Program-made: the position numbers and the translations under genes
Notes under the pieces: model-generated
The model's database searches: none
What the model was told of the DNA's origin: nothing
What the model saw: only the letters and a program-made list of their open reading frames with translations
Origin: Hyphomicrobiales bacterium
GTDB taxonomy: Bacteria > Pseudomonadota > Alphaproteobacteria > Rhizobiales > Aestuariivirgaceae
Length of the DNA: 64,000 nt
NCBI GenBank assembly: GCA_016185245.1
Contig: JACPNZ010000016.1
Location: forward strand, 62,001 to 126,000
Direction: 5' to 3'
Part shown: one piece after another, positions 26,600 to 36,241 of the stretch
Layout of the letters: every line of letters starts with the position of its first letter
Position numbering within the stretch: position 1 is the first letter of the stretch

Positions 26600-27994
26600 T
26601 CACATCCCCTTGTTAATCTCTTCCGTCATCTTCTTGGCATCGCCGAACAGCATCATGGTGTTGTCGCGCCAAAAAAGCGAATTGTCGATGCCGGCGTAGC
26701 CGCTCGACATCGAGCGCTTGATGAACATCACCGTCTTGGCCTTCCACACCTCCAAAACCGGCATGCCATAGATGGGCGAGGCCGGGTCTTCCTTGGCAGC
26801 CGGGTTGGTCACGTCATTGGCGCCGATGACGAAGGCCACATCAGCCTGGCCAAAATCCGAGTTGATGTCCTCCAATTCAAAAACCTCGTCATAGGGCACG
26901 TTGGCCTCGGCCAGCAGCACGTTCATGTGGCCGGGCATGCGGCCGGCCACCGGGTGGATCGCATATTTGACCGAAACACCCTCCTTCTTCAGGTGGTCGG
27001 CCATTTCGCGGAGCGCATGCTGGGCCTGGGCCACCGCCATGCCATAGCCGGGCACGATGATGACCGAGCCCGCATTCTTCATGATGAAGGCGGCATCGTC
27101 GGCCGAACCCTGCTTGACCGGCTTCGCTTCCGCCTTGCTGGAAGGACTCGCCGTCTCGCCGCCGAAGCCTCCCAGAATGACCGAGAAGAACGACCGGTTC
27201 ATGCCCTTGCACATGATGTAGGAGAGGATCGCACCCGACGAGCCGACCAGCGCCCCGGTGATGATGAGTGCCGTGTTGGCCAGGGTGAAGCCGATGCCGG
27301 CGGCGGCCCAGCCCGAATAGGAATTGAGCATCGAGATGACGACCGGCATGTCGGCGCCGCCGATCGGAATGATGAGCAGGAAGCCGAGCGCCAGGCTGAT
27401 GGCGATCACCAGCCAGAACAGCACCGCATTCTGGCTGACGAAGAAGCCCCAGATGCAGGCGACGAGCGCCACGCCGAGCGCGATATTTATGGCGTGCCGG
27501 GCCGGCAGCATGATGGGAGCCCCCGACATGCGGCCGTCGAGCTTGAGGAAGGCGATAATCGAGCCGGTGAAGGTGACGGCACCGATCGCCGCCCCCAGCG
27601 ACATCTCGATGCGGCTCTGGGCGTGGATGGCGCCGCCCTCGGCGATGCCGAAGGCATCGGGCGCATAGAAGGCGGCGGCGGCGACGAACACCGCGGCGAG
27701 ACCTACGAGCGAGTGGAAGGCGGCAACCAGCTGCGGCATCGCCGTCATCGGGATGCGCCGCGCCGTCACCGCACCTATGGTACCGCCGATGGCGATGCCG
27801 GCGATGATCAGCACCCAGACCAACACATTGGTTGAAGCGGCCAGCGCCAGCGTCGTCAGAATGGCGAGCCCCATGCCTGCCATGCCGTACATGTTGCCCT
27901 GGCGCGAGCTAGCCGGCGACGACAGGCCGCGCAGCGCCATGATGAAACAGGCGCCGGCCACCAGATAGAGAAGGGCCGCGAGATTGACCGACAT
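26600..27994 (-). CDS. pntB: NAD(P) transhydrogenase subunit beta
   Basis: 464 residues. The N-terminal half is a bundle of about nine membrane helices carrying the proton path; the C-terminal half is the NADP(H)-binding domain III with VPGYGMAVAQAQHA, RMPGHMNVLLAEANVPYD and VIGANDVTNPAA. With the alpha subunits it couples hydride transfer from NADH to NADP+ to proton entry, supplying NADPH. It is the last gene of the pnt operon. Confidence 0.97.
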   Translation of the reverse strand: MSVNLAALLYLVAGACFIMALRGLSSPASSRQGNMYGMAGMGLAILTTLALAASTNVLVWVLIIAGIAIGGTIGAVTARRIPMTAMPQLVAAFHSLVGLAAVFVAAAAFYAPDAFGIAEGGAIHAQSRIEMSLGAAIGAVTFTGSIIAFLKLDGRMSGAPIMLPARHAINIALGVALVACIWGFFVSQNAVLFWLVIAISLALGFLLIIPIGGADMPVVISMLNSYSGWAAAGIGFTLANTALIITGALVGSSGAILSYIMCKGMNRSFFSVILGGFGGETASPSSKAEAKPVKQGSADDAAFIMKNAGSVIIVPGYGMAVAQAQHALREMADHLKKEGVSVKYAIHPVAGRMPGHMNVLLAEANVPYDEVFELEDINSDFGQADVAFVIGANDVTNPAAKEDPASPIYGMPVLEVWKAKTVMFIKRSMSSGYAGIDNSLFWRDNTMMLFGDAKKMTEEINKGM

Positions 27995-27997
27995 CGC

Positions 27998-28318
27998 TTA
28001 CTTGCCCTTCTTCTTGTACATGGCGAGCATCCGCTGGGTGACGAGGAAGCCGCCGAAGATGTTGACGCTCGCCAGGGTCAGTGCCAGGAAGCCGAAGATC
28101 ATGGCCACCGTCGAGCCCGAGGCGATGGCGCCGGCCCCCACCGCCAGGAGTGCCCCCACCACGATCACCGAGGAAATCGCGTTGGTCACCGACATCAGCG
28201 GGGTATGCAGCGCCGGGGTGACGTTCCACACCACATAGTAGCCGACGAACACGGCGAGCACGAAGATGCCGAGGAGAGAGATAAAAGGATCGACCGATTG
28301 CGCGATTTGTTCCATCAC
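27998..28318 (-). CDS. pntAB: NAD(P) transhydrogenase subunit alpha, membrane part
   Basis: 106 residues with three membrane helices ([20 protein letters not shown], then [12 protein letters not shown] and [14 protein letters not shown]). It corresponds to the membrane portion that is fused to domain I in E. coli PntA but is separate in many alphaproteobacteria. It overlaps the upstream subunit by four bases (ATGA) and lies three bases before pntB. Confidence 0.95.
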   Translation of the reverse strand: MMEQIAQSVDPFISLLGIFVLAVFVGYYVVWNVTPALHTPLMSVTNAISSVIVVGALLAVGAGAIASGSTVAMIFGFLALTLASVNIFGGFLVTQRMLAMYKKKGK

Positions 28319-29430
28319 TTGGCTCCCGTGAACATCGGATGGACGAGGGCGCCGTCGCGGGCGACGAGCGTGCCCTTGATGATTTCGTCGTCGTAGTCGA
28401 TCTTGAGCGTGCCATCCTTGGCAATCATCGGATCGAGGAAATTGGCGAGGTTCCTGGCAAACAGCGGCGAAGCGTTGCCGGCGAGCCGCCCCGCCAAATT
28501 GACCGTGCCGATGATCGAAACACCCCTGTGCACCACTGTCTCGTCAGGCTTGGAGAGCGGACAATTGCCGCCGCGCTCGACCGCCAGATCGACGATCACC
28601 GAGCCGGCTTTCATGGTTTCTACCATCTCCCGGCTGATGAGGGTGGGGGCCGGGCGTCCCGGGATCAGGGCCGTGGTGATGACGATGTCCTGGCCCTTCA
28701 CATGCTCGGCGACAAGCGCTGCCTGCTTGGCCTTGTCCTCGGCCGAAAGCTCCTTGGCATAGCCGCCCGACGTCGCCGCATCGGCCACATCGGCGAAGAC
28801 GAATTTGGCGCCGAGGCTCTTGACCTGCTCTTCGGTTGCCTTGCGCACGTCGGTCGCCGAAACGATGGCACCCAAGCGCCTGGCGGTGGCGATGGCCTGG
28901 AGGCCGGCGACGCCCACACCCATGATGAACACCTTGGCCGGCGGCACCGTGCCCGCCGCCGTCATCATCATCGGAAAGGCGCGGGTGAAGGCAGCAGCCG
29001 CATCGATCGCCGCCTTGTAACCGGCAAGATTGGCCTGGGAGGACAGGATATCCATCGACTGGGCCCGGCTGATGCGCGGCATCAGTTCCATGGCAAACAG
29101 CGTGGCCCCGGTTTTCGCCAGGGCTTCCAACCCGGCGCGGTCGCCATGGGGGTCGAGCCCGGCCGCCAGAATGGCGCCCTTCTTGAGGGACTTTGCCAAC
29201 CAATCGGAAGGGCGCCGGACCATCAGCACAATGTCGGCGTCGCCAAAACCGTTCTTGACGATCTTGGCTCCGGCGGCGGCAAAGGCGTCGTCGGAAATGC
29301 TGGAGCCGGCTCCGGCGCCGGCCTCCACCGTGACCTCGAGGCCCTTCTTGACATAGGCCTTGACCGTATCCGGGCTGGCCGCAACGCGACTCTCCCCCGG
29401 AAACGATTCTGTGGGGATCGCAATTTTCAT
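28315..29430 (-). CDS. pntAA: NAD(P) transhydrogenase subunit alpha, NAD-binding part
   Basis: 371 residues forming soluble domain [18 protein letters not shown] at the start, the NAD Rossmann motif [19 protein letters not shown] near residue 170, and a C-terminal [11 protein letters not shown]. It first binds NAD(H) in the transhydrogenase complex. It overlaps the membrane subunit by ATGA and follows the COX IV gene by 13 bases. Confidence 0.96.
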   Translation of the reverse strand: MKIAIPTESFPGESRVAASPDTVKAYVKKGLEVTVEAGAGAGSSISDDAFAAAGAKIVKNGFGDADIVLMVRRPSDWLAKSLKKGAILAAGLDPHGDRAGLEALAKTGATLFAMELMPRISRAQSMDILSSQANLAGYKAAIDAAAAFTRAFPMMMTAAGTVPPAKVFIMGVGVAGLQAIATARRLGAIVSATDVRKATEEQVKSLGAKFVFADVADAATSGGYAKELSAEDKAKQAALVAEHVKGQDIVITTALIPGRPAPTLISREMVETMKAGSVIVDLAVERGGNCPLSKPDETVVHRGVSIIGTVNLAGRLAGNASPLFARNLANFLDPMIAKDGTLKIDYDDEIIKGTLVARDGALVHPMFTGAK

Positions 29431-29443
29431 GGGAGCCTTCCGG

Positions 29444-29737
29444 CTAGGAGGAGACTTTGAACGCGGTTACGATGGCGAAGACCACCAGGAGGCCAAGCGA
29501 CAGGATCCAGCGGCCGCCGGCCCGAACATCGATAGCGATGGCGATGAAGCCGGCGATCAGGCCGACGAAACCGGTGAACACGTTGAGCGAATTGGCGAAA
29601 CGGAAGGAGACCAGCGCCACCAGGATATAGAAGGAGACCAGCGACAGGACGATGGCGCCCTTGACGAAGTTCCGGTAGGTGGCGCGGTGGGCCTCCATGT
29701 CGCCCATATGCGAACCGGACGGAGCGTGTTCGGCCAT
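29444..29737 (-). CDS. aa3-type cytochrome c oxidase subunit IV
   Basis: 97 residues. The bacterial aa3 COX IV domain starts at DMEAHRATYRNFVKGAIVLS; three hydrophobic helices follow. This small subunit accompanies aa3 oxidase, and in many Hyphomicrobiales genomes it is found directly before pntAA, as here. Confidence 0.88.
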   Translation of the reverse strand: MAEHAPSGSHMGDMEAHRATYRNFVKGAIVLSLVSFYILVALVSFRFANSLNVFTGFVGLIAGFIAIAIDVRAGGRWILSLGLLVVFAIVTAFKVSS

Positions 29738-29827
29738 CGGAATTCCCCCTCGGCGTGTGAGTCTCGGGGGCTGTTCTAGCCAAGCCCACCCCCTGCCGCA
29801 AGCGGGCTTGCCCGGCGCGGCGATCGG

Positions 29828-30364
29828 TCACGCAAGTCGGGCGAGTTCCGCCAGATTGTCGAAGACGTAGATGGCGTCGGCAAGTTCGTGGCCCTCCCAG
29901 GAATAGGTGCCGGTGCGGACGATCCGTCCGCCCATTGCTTGGTAGAAGGCCCGGGCCCGGTGGTTGTCGGCCAGAACGCCGAGCGCCAGCATGGTCCCAC
30001 CTTGCGCCAGCCAGCCTTGCGCCGCGCTGGCCAGAAGACGGCGGCCGAGGCCCCGGCGCTGGTGGCTGGCCAGCACATAGAGGGCCGCCACCTGGCCGTC
30101 GGCGGCTTCCAGAAAGGTCTCAGGCGACGGCCCGGCAATGATGAAGCCAACCGGCTCGGGCCCGTCATAGGCGGCGATCACCACGCGCTGCGGATCGGCG
30201 AGGCTGCGCTGCCAGGCAGCCACCCGCTGCGAAAGCTCGGCGGCGGCGAGCACCTCCTCCGGCACGATCCCGGCATAGGCCTCGCGCCAGCAGCGAAGGT
30301 GCAGGCGGGCAAGCACCTCGGCCTCTTCCAGTGCCGGCCGGCGAAAGCCGGCGGCGGTACTCAC
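29828..30364 (-). CDS. GNAT-family N-acetyltransferase
   Basis: 178 residues from the GTG at 30364 (GAGGAG five bases before it). The GNAT fold is clear: LHLRCWREAYAGIVP near the start, VAALYVLASHQRRGLGRRLL as the acetyl-CoA-binding motif A with QRRGLG, and ALGVLADNHRARAFYQAMGG as motif B. The start overlaps the stop of the truncated parE frame (GTGA), giving translational coupling to it. The acceptor substrate is unknown. Confidence 0.88.
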   Translation of the reverse strand: MSTAAGFRRPALEEAEVLARLHLRCWREAYAGIVPEEVLAAAELSQRVAAWQRSLADPQRVVIAAYDGPEPVGFIIAGPSPETFLEAADGQVAALYVLASHQRRGLGRRLLASAAQGWLAQGGTMLALGVLADNHRARAFYQAMGGRIVRTGTYSWEGHELADAIYVFDNLAELARLA

Positions 30365-30465
30365 AACTGCTCCTCGATATCCTGGCTTCCGGAAATCACC
30401 CGCAAGCCTGTTAGATAAATCCTGGCAATATCGGCGTCGGCCGCGACGGTCGTATGAATTTGCAC
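30361..30465 (-). pseudogene. parE: Truncated parE toxin remnant
   Basis: A GTG immediately after the parD stop (TAGGTG) opens a 34-residue frame. Residues 9-25 (ADADIARIYLTGLRVIS) match the start of ParE/RelE-fold toxins, but the frame ends at a TGA that overlaps the GNAT start, so the toxin core and catalytic C-terminus are missing. A deletion that joined the parE start to the GNAT gene is the simplest explanation. Confidence 0.65.
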
Positions 30466-30705
30466 CTATCGGTCTCCGCTGGCGCGAGCTTTTCTGAAGA
30501 CCTCGTCGATGGGAAGGTCGCTCATGCCACTGGCCAGGGCCTCGTCGATCGCCTTCTGCACACGGCGCCGGAAGGCCTCGCCCTCCTGGTCCCGGCGGAT
30601 CAGGTCGCGCACATAGTCGCTGGCATTGCCGAACCGCCCCAAGCGGGTCTGGGCCTCGACCCATTCCTTCATCTTGTCGGGCAGCGAAACATTCATGGTT
30701 GCCAT
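30466..30705 (-). CDS. parD: ParD-like antitoxin
   Basis: 79 residues with the ribbon-helix-helix start MATMNVSLPDKMKEWVEAQ, the second helix GRFGNASDYVRDLIRRD, and an acidic/polar toxin-binding C-terminus. It would repress its own promoter and neutralise ParE. Here only a stub of ParE follows, so the antitoxin is an orphan. Confidence 0.9.
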   Translation of the reverse strand: MATMNVSLPDKMKEWVEAQTRLGRFGNASDYVRDLIRRDQEGEAFRRRVQKAIDEALASGMSDLPIDEVFRKARASGDR

Positions 30706-30762
30706 GAAACACCTCCGTTTGTCAGCAGGATAGCGGCCATAGCAAAGTCTATCAAAAGTCCC

Positions 30763-32544
30763 TCACCCCTCCATCCCCTCCAGCTCGTCGATCATCCCCG
30801 AAATGACCGACAGGCCCTTGTCCCAGAAGCCGGGATCGCTGGCGTCAAGCCCGAAGGGCTGGAGCAGTTCCGAATGGTGCTTGGTGCCGCCGGCCCGCAG
30901 CATGGCGAAATATTTCTCCTGGAAGCCCGCTTCGCTCTCCCGGTAGCGGGCATAGAGCGAATTCACCAGGCAATCGCCGAAGGCATAGGCATAGACATAG
31001 AAGGGCGAGTGGATGAAATGCGGGATATAGGCCCAGAAACTCTCGTAGCCCGGACCGAACTCGATCGCCTCGCCGAGGCTCTCCTTCTGCACCTCGATCC
31101 AGATGGCGCCGATCCGGTCGGGGGTCAGCTCGCCCTCCTTGCGGGCGGTGTGGACCTGGCGCTCGAAGGTGTAGAAGGCGATCTGGCGCACCACCGTGTT
31201 GATCATGTCCTCGACCTTGGAAGCGAGCAACACCTTGCGCTTTGTCGCGTCTTTGGTGTCGCGCAACAAAGCCTGGAAGGTCAGCATTTCGCCGAACACA
31301 CTCGCCGTTTCGGCGAGCGTCAGGGGGGTTGACGCCATCAGCGCCCCCTGGCCCGCCGCCAGCACCTGGTGCACGCCATGGCCCAGCTCATGGGCAAGGG
31401 TCATCACATCGCGTGTCTTGCCGAGATAATTGAGCAGCACGTAAGGGTGAGCCGAGGGCACTGTCGGGTGGGAAAAAGCGCCCGGCGCCTTGCCGGGCCG
31501 GGAGGGCGCGTCGATCCACCGCCGGGCAAAGAAGGTGCCGGCAATCTTCGCCATTTCGGGCGCGAATTCGCCATAGGCCTTGAGCACGATCTTCTCGGCC
31601 TCGGCCCAGGGCACCTCGCGCGTGTCCTCGGCCGGGAGCGGCGCGTTGCGGTCCCAGTGCATGAGCTTCTCTTTGCCCAGCCACCTGGCTTTCATCCGGT
31701 AATAGCGGTGCGACAGTTTGGGATAGGCAGCGGTGACTGCATCGACCAGGGCCGCAACGACTTCCGGCTCAACCCGGTTGGACAGATGGCGGGCATCGGC
31801 GATGTCCTTGAAGCCGCGCCAGCGGTCGGAAATCTCCTTGTCCTTGGCCAGCGTGTTGGTGACCAGGGTGAACAGCCGCAAATTCTCGCCGAAGATCTTA
31901 GCGAGAGCTTCAGCGCCCGCCTTGCGCTTTGCCTCGTCCTTGTCCTGCAACAGGTTGAGCGTGGGTTCGAGGGTGAGCTTCTCGCCATCGACCTCGAAGC
32001 GCAGCGCCGCCATGGTCTCGTCGAACAGGCGGTTGAAGGCGGCGGCCCCGGTTTGCGATTTCTCGAGGAACAGTTCCTCGATCCGGTCTTCGAGCTGGTA
32101 GGGCTTCTCCATGCGGAGGTTGTCGATCCATGGGCGGTAGTGTGCGAGCGCCGGCACTTCCATGGCCTTGGCCAAGACGGCATCGTCGATGCGGTTCAAC
32201 TCCAGCTCGAAGAACAGAAGCAGCGTCGAGATTTCGGTGAGCTTAGCACTGATGTCACCATAGAACTTGGCGCGGGTGGGATCGGTGGTGTTGCCGACAT
32301 AATGGAGCTGGGCAAAGGAGCCGACCTTGCCGAGAAGATCGGACAGCCCCTCATAAGCCTTGAGCGCTCCAGCCAGTGCCGCGCCGTCGAGGCTGGCGAG
32401 CTTGCCGCGATATTTTTCCGCGAAGGCCTTCGCCTCGGCCTCGCCGCGCTTCAGATCGGCGGCGAACTGCGGATCGTCGGGTGCGGCATAGAGGTCGGCA
32501 AGATTCCATTCGGGCAAATTGGCAAGGGCAGGCGAAGCGGTCAT
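30763..32544 (-). CDS. pepF: Oligoendopeptidase F (M3 family)
   Basis: 593 residues from the ATG at 32544. The zinc metallopeptidase motif HELGHGVHQ is present, followed by the third-ligand region TASVFGEM. The N-terminal helical domain matches PepF-type M3B peptidases. These cytosolic enzymes cleave short peptides during turnover. The gene ends 57 bases from the parD start and begins 48 bases after the P-type ATPase gene, so it may be in the latter's transcript. Confidence 0.95.
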   Translation of the reverse strand: MTASPALANLPEWNLADLYAAPDDPQFAADLKRGEAEAKAFAEKYRGKLASLDGAALAGALKAYEGLSDLLGKVGSFAQLHYVGNTTDPTRAKFYGDISAKLTEISTLLLFFELELNRIDDAVLAKAMEVPALAHYRPWIDNLRMEKPYQLEDRIEELFLEKSQTGAAAFNRLFDETMAALRFEVDGEKLTLEPTLNLLQDKDEAKRKAGAEALAKIFGENLRLFTLVTNTLAKDKEISDRWRGFKDIADARHLSNRVEPEVVAALVDAVTAAYPKLSHRYYRMKARWLGKEKLMHWDRNAPLPAEDTREVPWAEAEKIVLKAYGEFAPEMAKIAGTFFARRWIDAPSRPGKAPGAFSHPTVPSAHPYVLLNYLGKTRDVMTLAHELGHGVHQVLAAGQGALMASTPLTLAETASVFGEMLTFQALLRDTKDATKRKVLLASKVEDMINTVVRQIAFYTFERQVHTARKEGELTPDRIGAIWIEVQKESLGEAIEFGPGYESFWAYIPHFIHSPFYVYAYAFGDCLVNSLYARYRESEAGFQEKYFAMLRAGGTKHHSELLQPFGLDASDPGFWDKGLSVISGMIDELEGMEG

Positions 32545-32592
32545 CACATGGTCCTTTGGGTTTCGGAGCATCCATATGGCGGAGGATCGGCG

Positions 32593-34434
32593 CTATCGCA
32601 ACGCCCTGAGCGCGTTGAGGATGACGGCGGTGTCGATCACTTCCTGGAAGAGGGCGCCCTCGATCGCCGTGATCATCCCCAGTGCCGCCGCCGCCATGGC
32701 GGCAAGCGACAGCCCGAGCCCCACGAACACGCTTTGCCTGGCGATGCCGAGTGACCGTTGCGAGATCGCCACGGCTTCGGCGATGCGTTCCAGATTGTCG
32801 ACGAGGAGGACCGCGTCGGCGGCTTCCGCCGAAGCGGGCGAGCCTCTCGCCCCCATGGCAATGCCGACGTCGGCGGCGGCCAGCGCCGGCGCATCGTTGA
32901 CCCCGTCACCGGCCATCAGGACGACACCGTGTTTGCGTTCGGCCAGCACGATGTCGACCTTGGCGGCGGGCGAAAGCCCGGCATGGGCGGCGTCGATATC
33001 GAGACTGGCGGCGACCTTGTCGACGACCGCTGGAGCATCGCCCGAAGCGAGCACGATGCGTCTCACACCCGCCGCGCGCAGCTTCGCAAGTGCAGCACTC
33101 GCATCCTCGCGGAGAGCGTCGGCGAGTACCAGATAACCGGCGAGCTTACCATCAACGGCGACGGCGACCAGGGCTGCTCCCGCTTCCGCTTCGGGCTTCG
33201 GCAAGGCCCGGCGCCTGAGCTTGCGGCCGACGAATTCGGGACTGCCGGCAACGACCTGGTGACCGCCGACCCGGCCTTCGATGCCCTCGCCGCCGGTTTC
33301 CTCGGCCGCCTCGGGGGTGATGAGCCGGAGGCCCCGCTCATGGGCGGCCGCGACCAGCGAGGCGGCGATCACATGGCCCGAGGCCTGGTCGAGGGAGGCG
33401 GCCAGCAGCAGCACCTCCTCCGGCTGGCGCCGGCCTTCCGGCAGAATGGCGGCGAGACTGGCCCGGCCTTCGGTGAGCGTCCCGGTCTTGTCGATGACCA
33501 GGCACGAGGCGCGGGCCAGCGTCTCGAGCACCGGCCCGCCCTTGATAAGGACGCCGCGCTTCGCCGCCCGGCTGATACCGGCGATGAGCGCCACCGGCAC
33601 CGCCAGGATCAACGGGCATGGCGTCGCCGACACCAGCACCGCCAGCACCCGCCCCTGCGCGCCGGTCAGGGCCCAGGTTCCGGCAGCCAGCGCCAGGGTG
33701 AAGACGAGGAACCAGATGGCATAGCGGTCGGCCAGACGCACCATCGGCGCCTTGGCCTTCTGGGCCGCCTCGACCAGACGCACGATGCCGGAATAGGTGC
33801 TGTCGGCGGCGCGGCGCTCGATCGTGAGATCAAAGGCCTTGTCGAGGCTCGCCGCCCCGCTCGGCACCGCCTGGCCCACGTCCCGCCGGACCGGCACCGA
33901 TTCGCCGGTCAGAACCCCGAGGTCGAGCAATGCCGTTCCCTCGCAGACCTGGCCATCGGCCGGCACCACATCGCCCTGGCGCACCAGAATACGCTCGCCG
34001 GGATCGAGACTGTCGATTGCGACCTCGTCGAGCTCGCCGTCGCGATAGCGCAGCGCCGTCTTGGGCACCCGGCCGAGGAGCGCCTGCATTTCCGAGCGGG
34101 CCCGGACTTCGGCATAATTCTCCAGGAGCTGACCGCCGGCATACATGAGGGCCACGACCGCGGCGGCCAGCGTTTCGCCGAAGCCCACTGCCGCCGCCAT
34201 GGAGATCGCCGCCACAATGTCGAGGCCGACATCGCCGGCCCTGAGCGACACGATGATTTCGCCGACGAGAAACGCCAGGACGAAGCCCGCCGCGGCTCCC
34301 CAGATAAATGGCTGAAGACTGCCAAGGCCCAGAAAGGGCATGGCAAATCCCGCCGCCAGGCCCACGGCCGCAACGGCCAGAAGGAGGAGTTTAACGGGAT
34401 TCAGCAGCGGCGGCACTCCATATCGGTCTCCCAT
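32593..34434 (-). CDS. P1B-type heavy-metal-translocating ATPase
   Basis: 613 residues from the ATG at 34434; a TTG at 34473 would add 13. Standard P-type motifs are intact: LTGESVPV in the actuator, the phosphorylation site DKTGTLT, and GDGVNDAPAL. The membrane metal site reads SATPCPLILAVP, i.e. TPCP rather than CPC or SPC, and the usual SEHP motif is SGHVIA. No N-terminal metal-binding domain is present. Export of a transition metal is likely, but the ion cannot be assigned from these variant motifs. Confidence 0.9.
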   Translation of the reverse strand: MGDRYGVPPLLNPVKLLLLAVAAVGLAAGFAMPFLGLGSLQPFIWGAAAGFVLAFLVGEIIVSLRAGDVGLDIVAAISMAAAVGFGETLAAAVVALMYAGGQLLENYAEVRARSEMQALLGRVPKTALRYRDGELDEVAIDSLDPGERILVRQGDVVPADGQVCEGTALLDLGVLTGESVPVRRDVGQAVPSGAASLDKAFDLTIERRAADSTYSGIVRLVEAAQKAKAPMVRLADRYAIWFLVFTLALAAGTWALTGAQGRVLAVLVSATPCPLILAVPVALIAGISRAAKRGVLIKGGPVLETLARASCLVIDKTGTLTEGRASLAAILPEGRRQPEEVLLLAASLDQASGHVIAASLVAAAHERGLRLITPEAAEETGGEGIEGRVGGHQVVAGSPEFVGRKLRRRALPKPEAEAGAALVAVAVDGKLAGYLVLADALREDASAALAKLRAAGVRRIVLASGDAPAVVDKVAASLDIDAAHAGLSPAAKVDIVLAERKHGVVLMAGDGVNDAPALAAADVGIAMGARGSPASAEAADAVLLVDNLERIAEAVAISQRSLGIARQSVFVGLGLSLAAMAAAALGMITAIEGALFQEVIDTAVILNALRALR

Positions 34435-34639
34435 ATCCGGGCCCGCGGGAGTTCTGCCAATGACCTCGGTCAAATCCCCGGAAATGTCCCCAAACGTGCT
34501 AACCTATTAAGCCAGCCTTTACCCTTGCCTGCCAGACTGGCGCCAACACCGGGGAGAGCGGATGGTTCGCGGACAAATCGCCGCGCCAGCCCTAGCGCGC
34601 CCTTAAAAACCATATTCTAACGAGAGTTGTCAGCCGAGC

Positions 34640-36145
34640 ATGGCCTCCCGCGTCCTGATTGTCGAAGACGATCCGGCCCAGCGCCGTATCCTGGAAGAAC
34701 TGGTCAAGCGTTTCGGCCTCGACCCCCTGGCGGTCGAAGGCGGCTTAAGGGGCCTCGAGACCCTGAAGAGCGCGGCTGGCGGGCTGATCGAGCTGGTTAT
34801 CCTCGATCTCAACATGCCCGGCATGGATGGCCTCGAATTCCTCGAAAAACTCCAGGCCATCCGCGGCGACCTGCCGGTGATCGTGCAGACGGCGCAAGGC
34901 TCGATCGAGACCGTCATCAAGGCGATGCGGGCCGGGGCCGACGATTTCGTGGTGAAGCCCATTTCCCCGGAACGGCTCCGAGTGTCGATGCAGAACCTGC
35001 TCAAGGTCAACGCCCTGACCGAGGAAGTAAAGCGCCTCAACCGCAAGGTGAGTGGAGTTCTCACCTTCGACGACATCATCGCCCACTCCCCCGTCATGGC
35101 CAATGTGCTGCGCCTTGGCCGCCGCGGCGCCCAGTCTAACATCCCGATGCTGATCGAGGGTGAATCGGGGGTCGGCAAGGAAATGGTCGCCCGCGCCATC
35201 CAGGGCGAGAGCGACCGGGCCGGCAAACCCTTCGTCGCCGTCAATTGCGGCGCCATTCCGGAGAACCTGGTCGAGTCGATCCTGTTCGGCCACGAGAAAG
35301 GCGCCTTTACCGGGGCGACGGGCAAGCATAACGGCAAGTTTCAGGAGGCCGACGGTGGCACCCTGTTCCTCGACGAGGTGGCGGATCTTCCCCTCGACAT
35401 GCAGGTGAAGTTGTTGCGCGCCATCCAGGAGGGCGAGATCGATCCGGTGGGGGCGAGAAGGCCGGTCAAGGTCAACATCCGGCTCATATCCGCCACCAAC
35501 CGCAACATGATCGAGATGGTGAAGAAGGGCCAGTTCCGCGAGGACCTCTATTACCGCCTCAATGTCTTCCCGGTCATGGTGCCTCCCTTGCGCGACCGCA
35601 AGGAGGATATCCCCGCCCTGGTCGATCACTTCATCACCCGGTTTGCCGCCGAAGAAGGCCGCAAGGTGCGCGCCATCGACGCCGAGGCCCTGGGTCTGCT
35701 CAAGGCCTATGCCTGGCCGGGCAATGTCCGCCAGCTCGAGAACACGGTGTTCCGGGCAATCGTGCTGTGCGAAACCGATATGCTCGAGATCCAGGACTTT
35801 CCTCAGATTGCTGCCATGGTCGAGGGCTATGACGTGAAGATACCGGCGGCCCCTCCGGCACCCCAGAAAGCGGCCCTGCCCCAGGGCACGGCGGCGATCG
35901 CCGGTGGCGGAAACCTGCCGCGTTCGGCCGGCGCTGCGGTGAGCGACGGCATGGCCATCGGCATTCCGGTGGTGACCGACGGCGGCCACATGCGCAAGCT
36001 CGAGGAAGTCGAAGCCGATATGATCCGGCTGGCGCTGCACCGCTACCGCGGCCAGATGTCGGAAGTCGCCCGCAAGCTCGGCATCGGCCGTTCGACGCTT
36101 TATCGCAAGATGAAGGATCTGGGGCTGGAAGAGGCAATCGGGTAA
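34640..36145 (+). CDS. Sigma-54-dependent response regulator (NtrC family)
   Basis: 501 residues in three parts: a receiver (phosphorylatable Asp56 in ILDLNMPGMDG, Lys in VVKPIS), an AAA+ domain with GESGVGKE and GAFTGA for sigma-54 contact, and a Fis-type helix-turn-helix at the end (VARKLGIGRSTLYRKM). The linker between AAA+ and DNA-binding domains is long and Pro/Ala-rich (about 400-440). It activates sigma-54 promoters. No histidine kinase lies next to it. It is followed by an L,D-transpeptidase gene, a conserved order in Hyphomicrobiales. Confidence 0.95.
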   Translation: MASRVLIVEDDPAQRRILEELVKRFGLDPLAVEGGLRGLETLKSAAGGLIELVILDLNMPGMDGLEFLEKLQAIRGDLPVIVQTAQGSIETVIKAMRAGADDFVVKPISPERLRVSMQNLLKVNALTEEVKRLNRKVSGVLTFDDIIAHSPVMANVLRLGRRGAQSNIPMLIEGESGVGKEMVARAIQGESDRAGKPFVAVNCGAIPENLVESILFGHEKGAFTGATGKHNGKFQEADGGTLFLDEVADLPLDMQVKLLRAIQEGEIDPVGARRPVKVNIRLISATNRNMIEMVKKGQFREDLYYRLNVFPVMVPPLRDRKEDIPALVDHFITRFAAEEGRKVRAIDAEALGLLKAYAWPGNVRQLENTVFRAIVLCETDMLEIQDFPQIAAMVEGYDVKIPAAPPAPQKAALPQGTAAIAGGGNLPRSAGAAVSDGMAIGIPVVTDGGHMRKLEEVEADMIRLALHRYRGQMSEVARKLGIGRSTLYRKMKDLGLEEAIG

Positions 36146-36241
36146 CACCCCTGCCGATATCTGTGCGGCAAAGGCTACCGGCAGTTGAATTGCCATAATC
36201 CGATGTCTAACCTCCGGCCCGAAATGAGTGGGATGGATTCG

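Noticed and set aside
34507-34521. CtrA-like site TTAAGCCAGCCTTTA upstream of the sigma-54 regulator
   Set aside because: Only one half matches the pattern (TTTA in place of TTAA), so it is not listed as a site.
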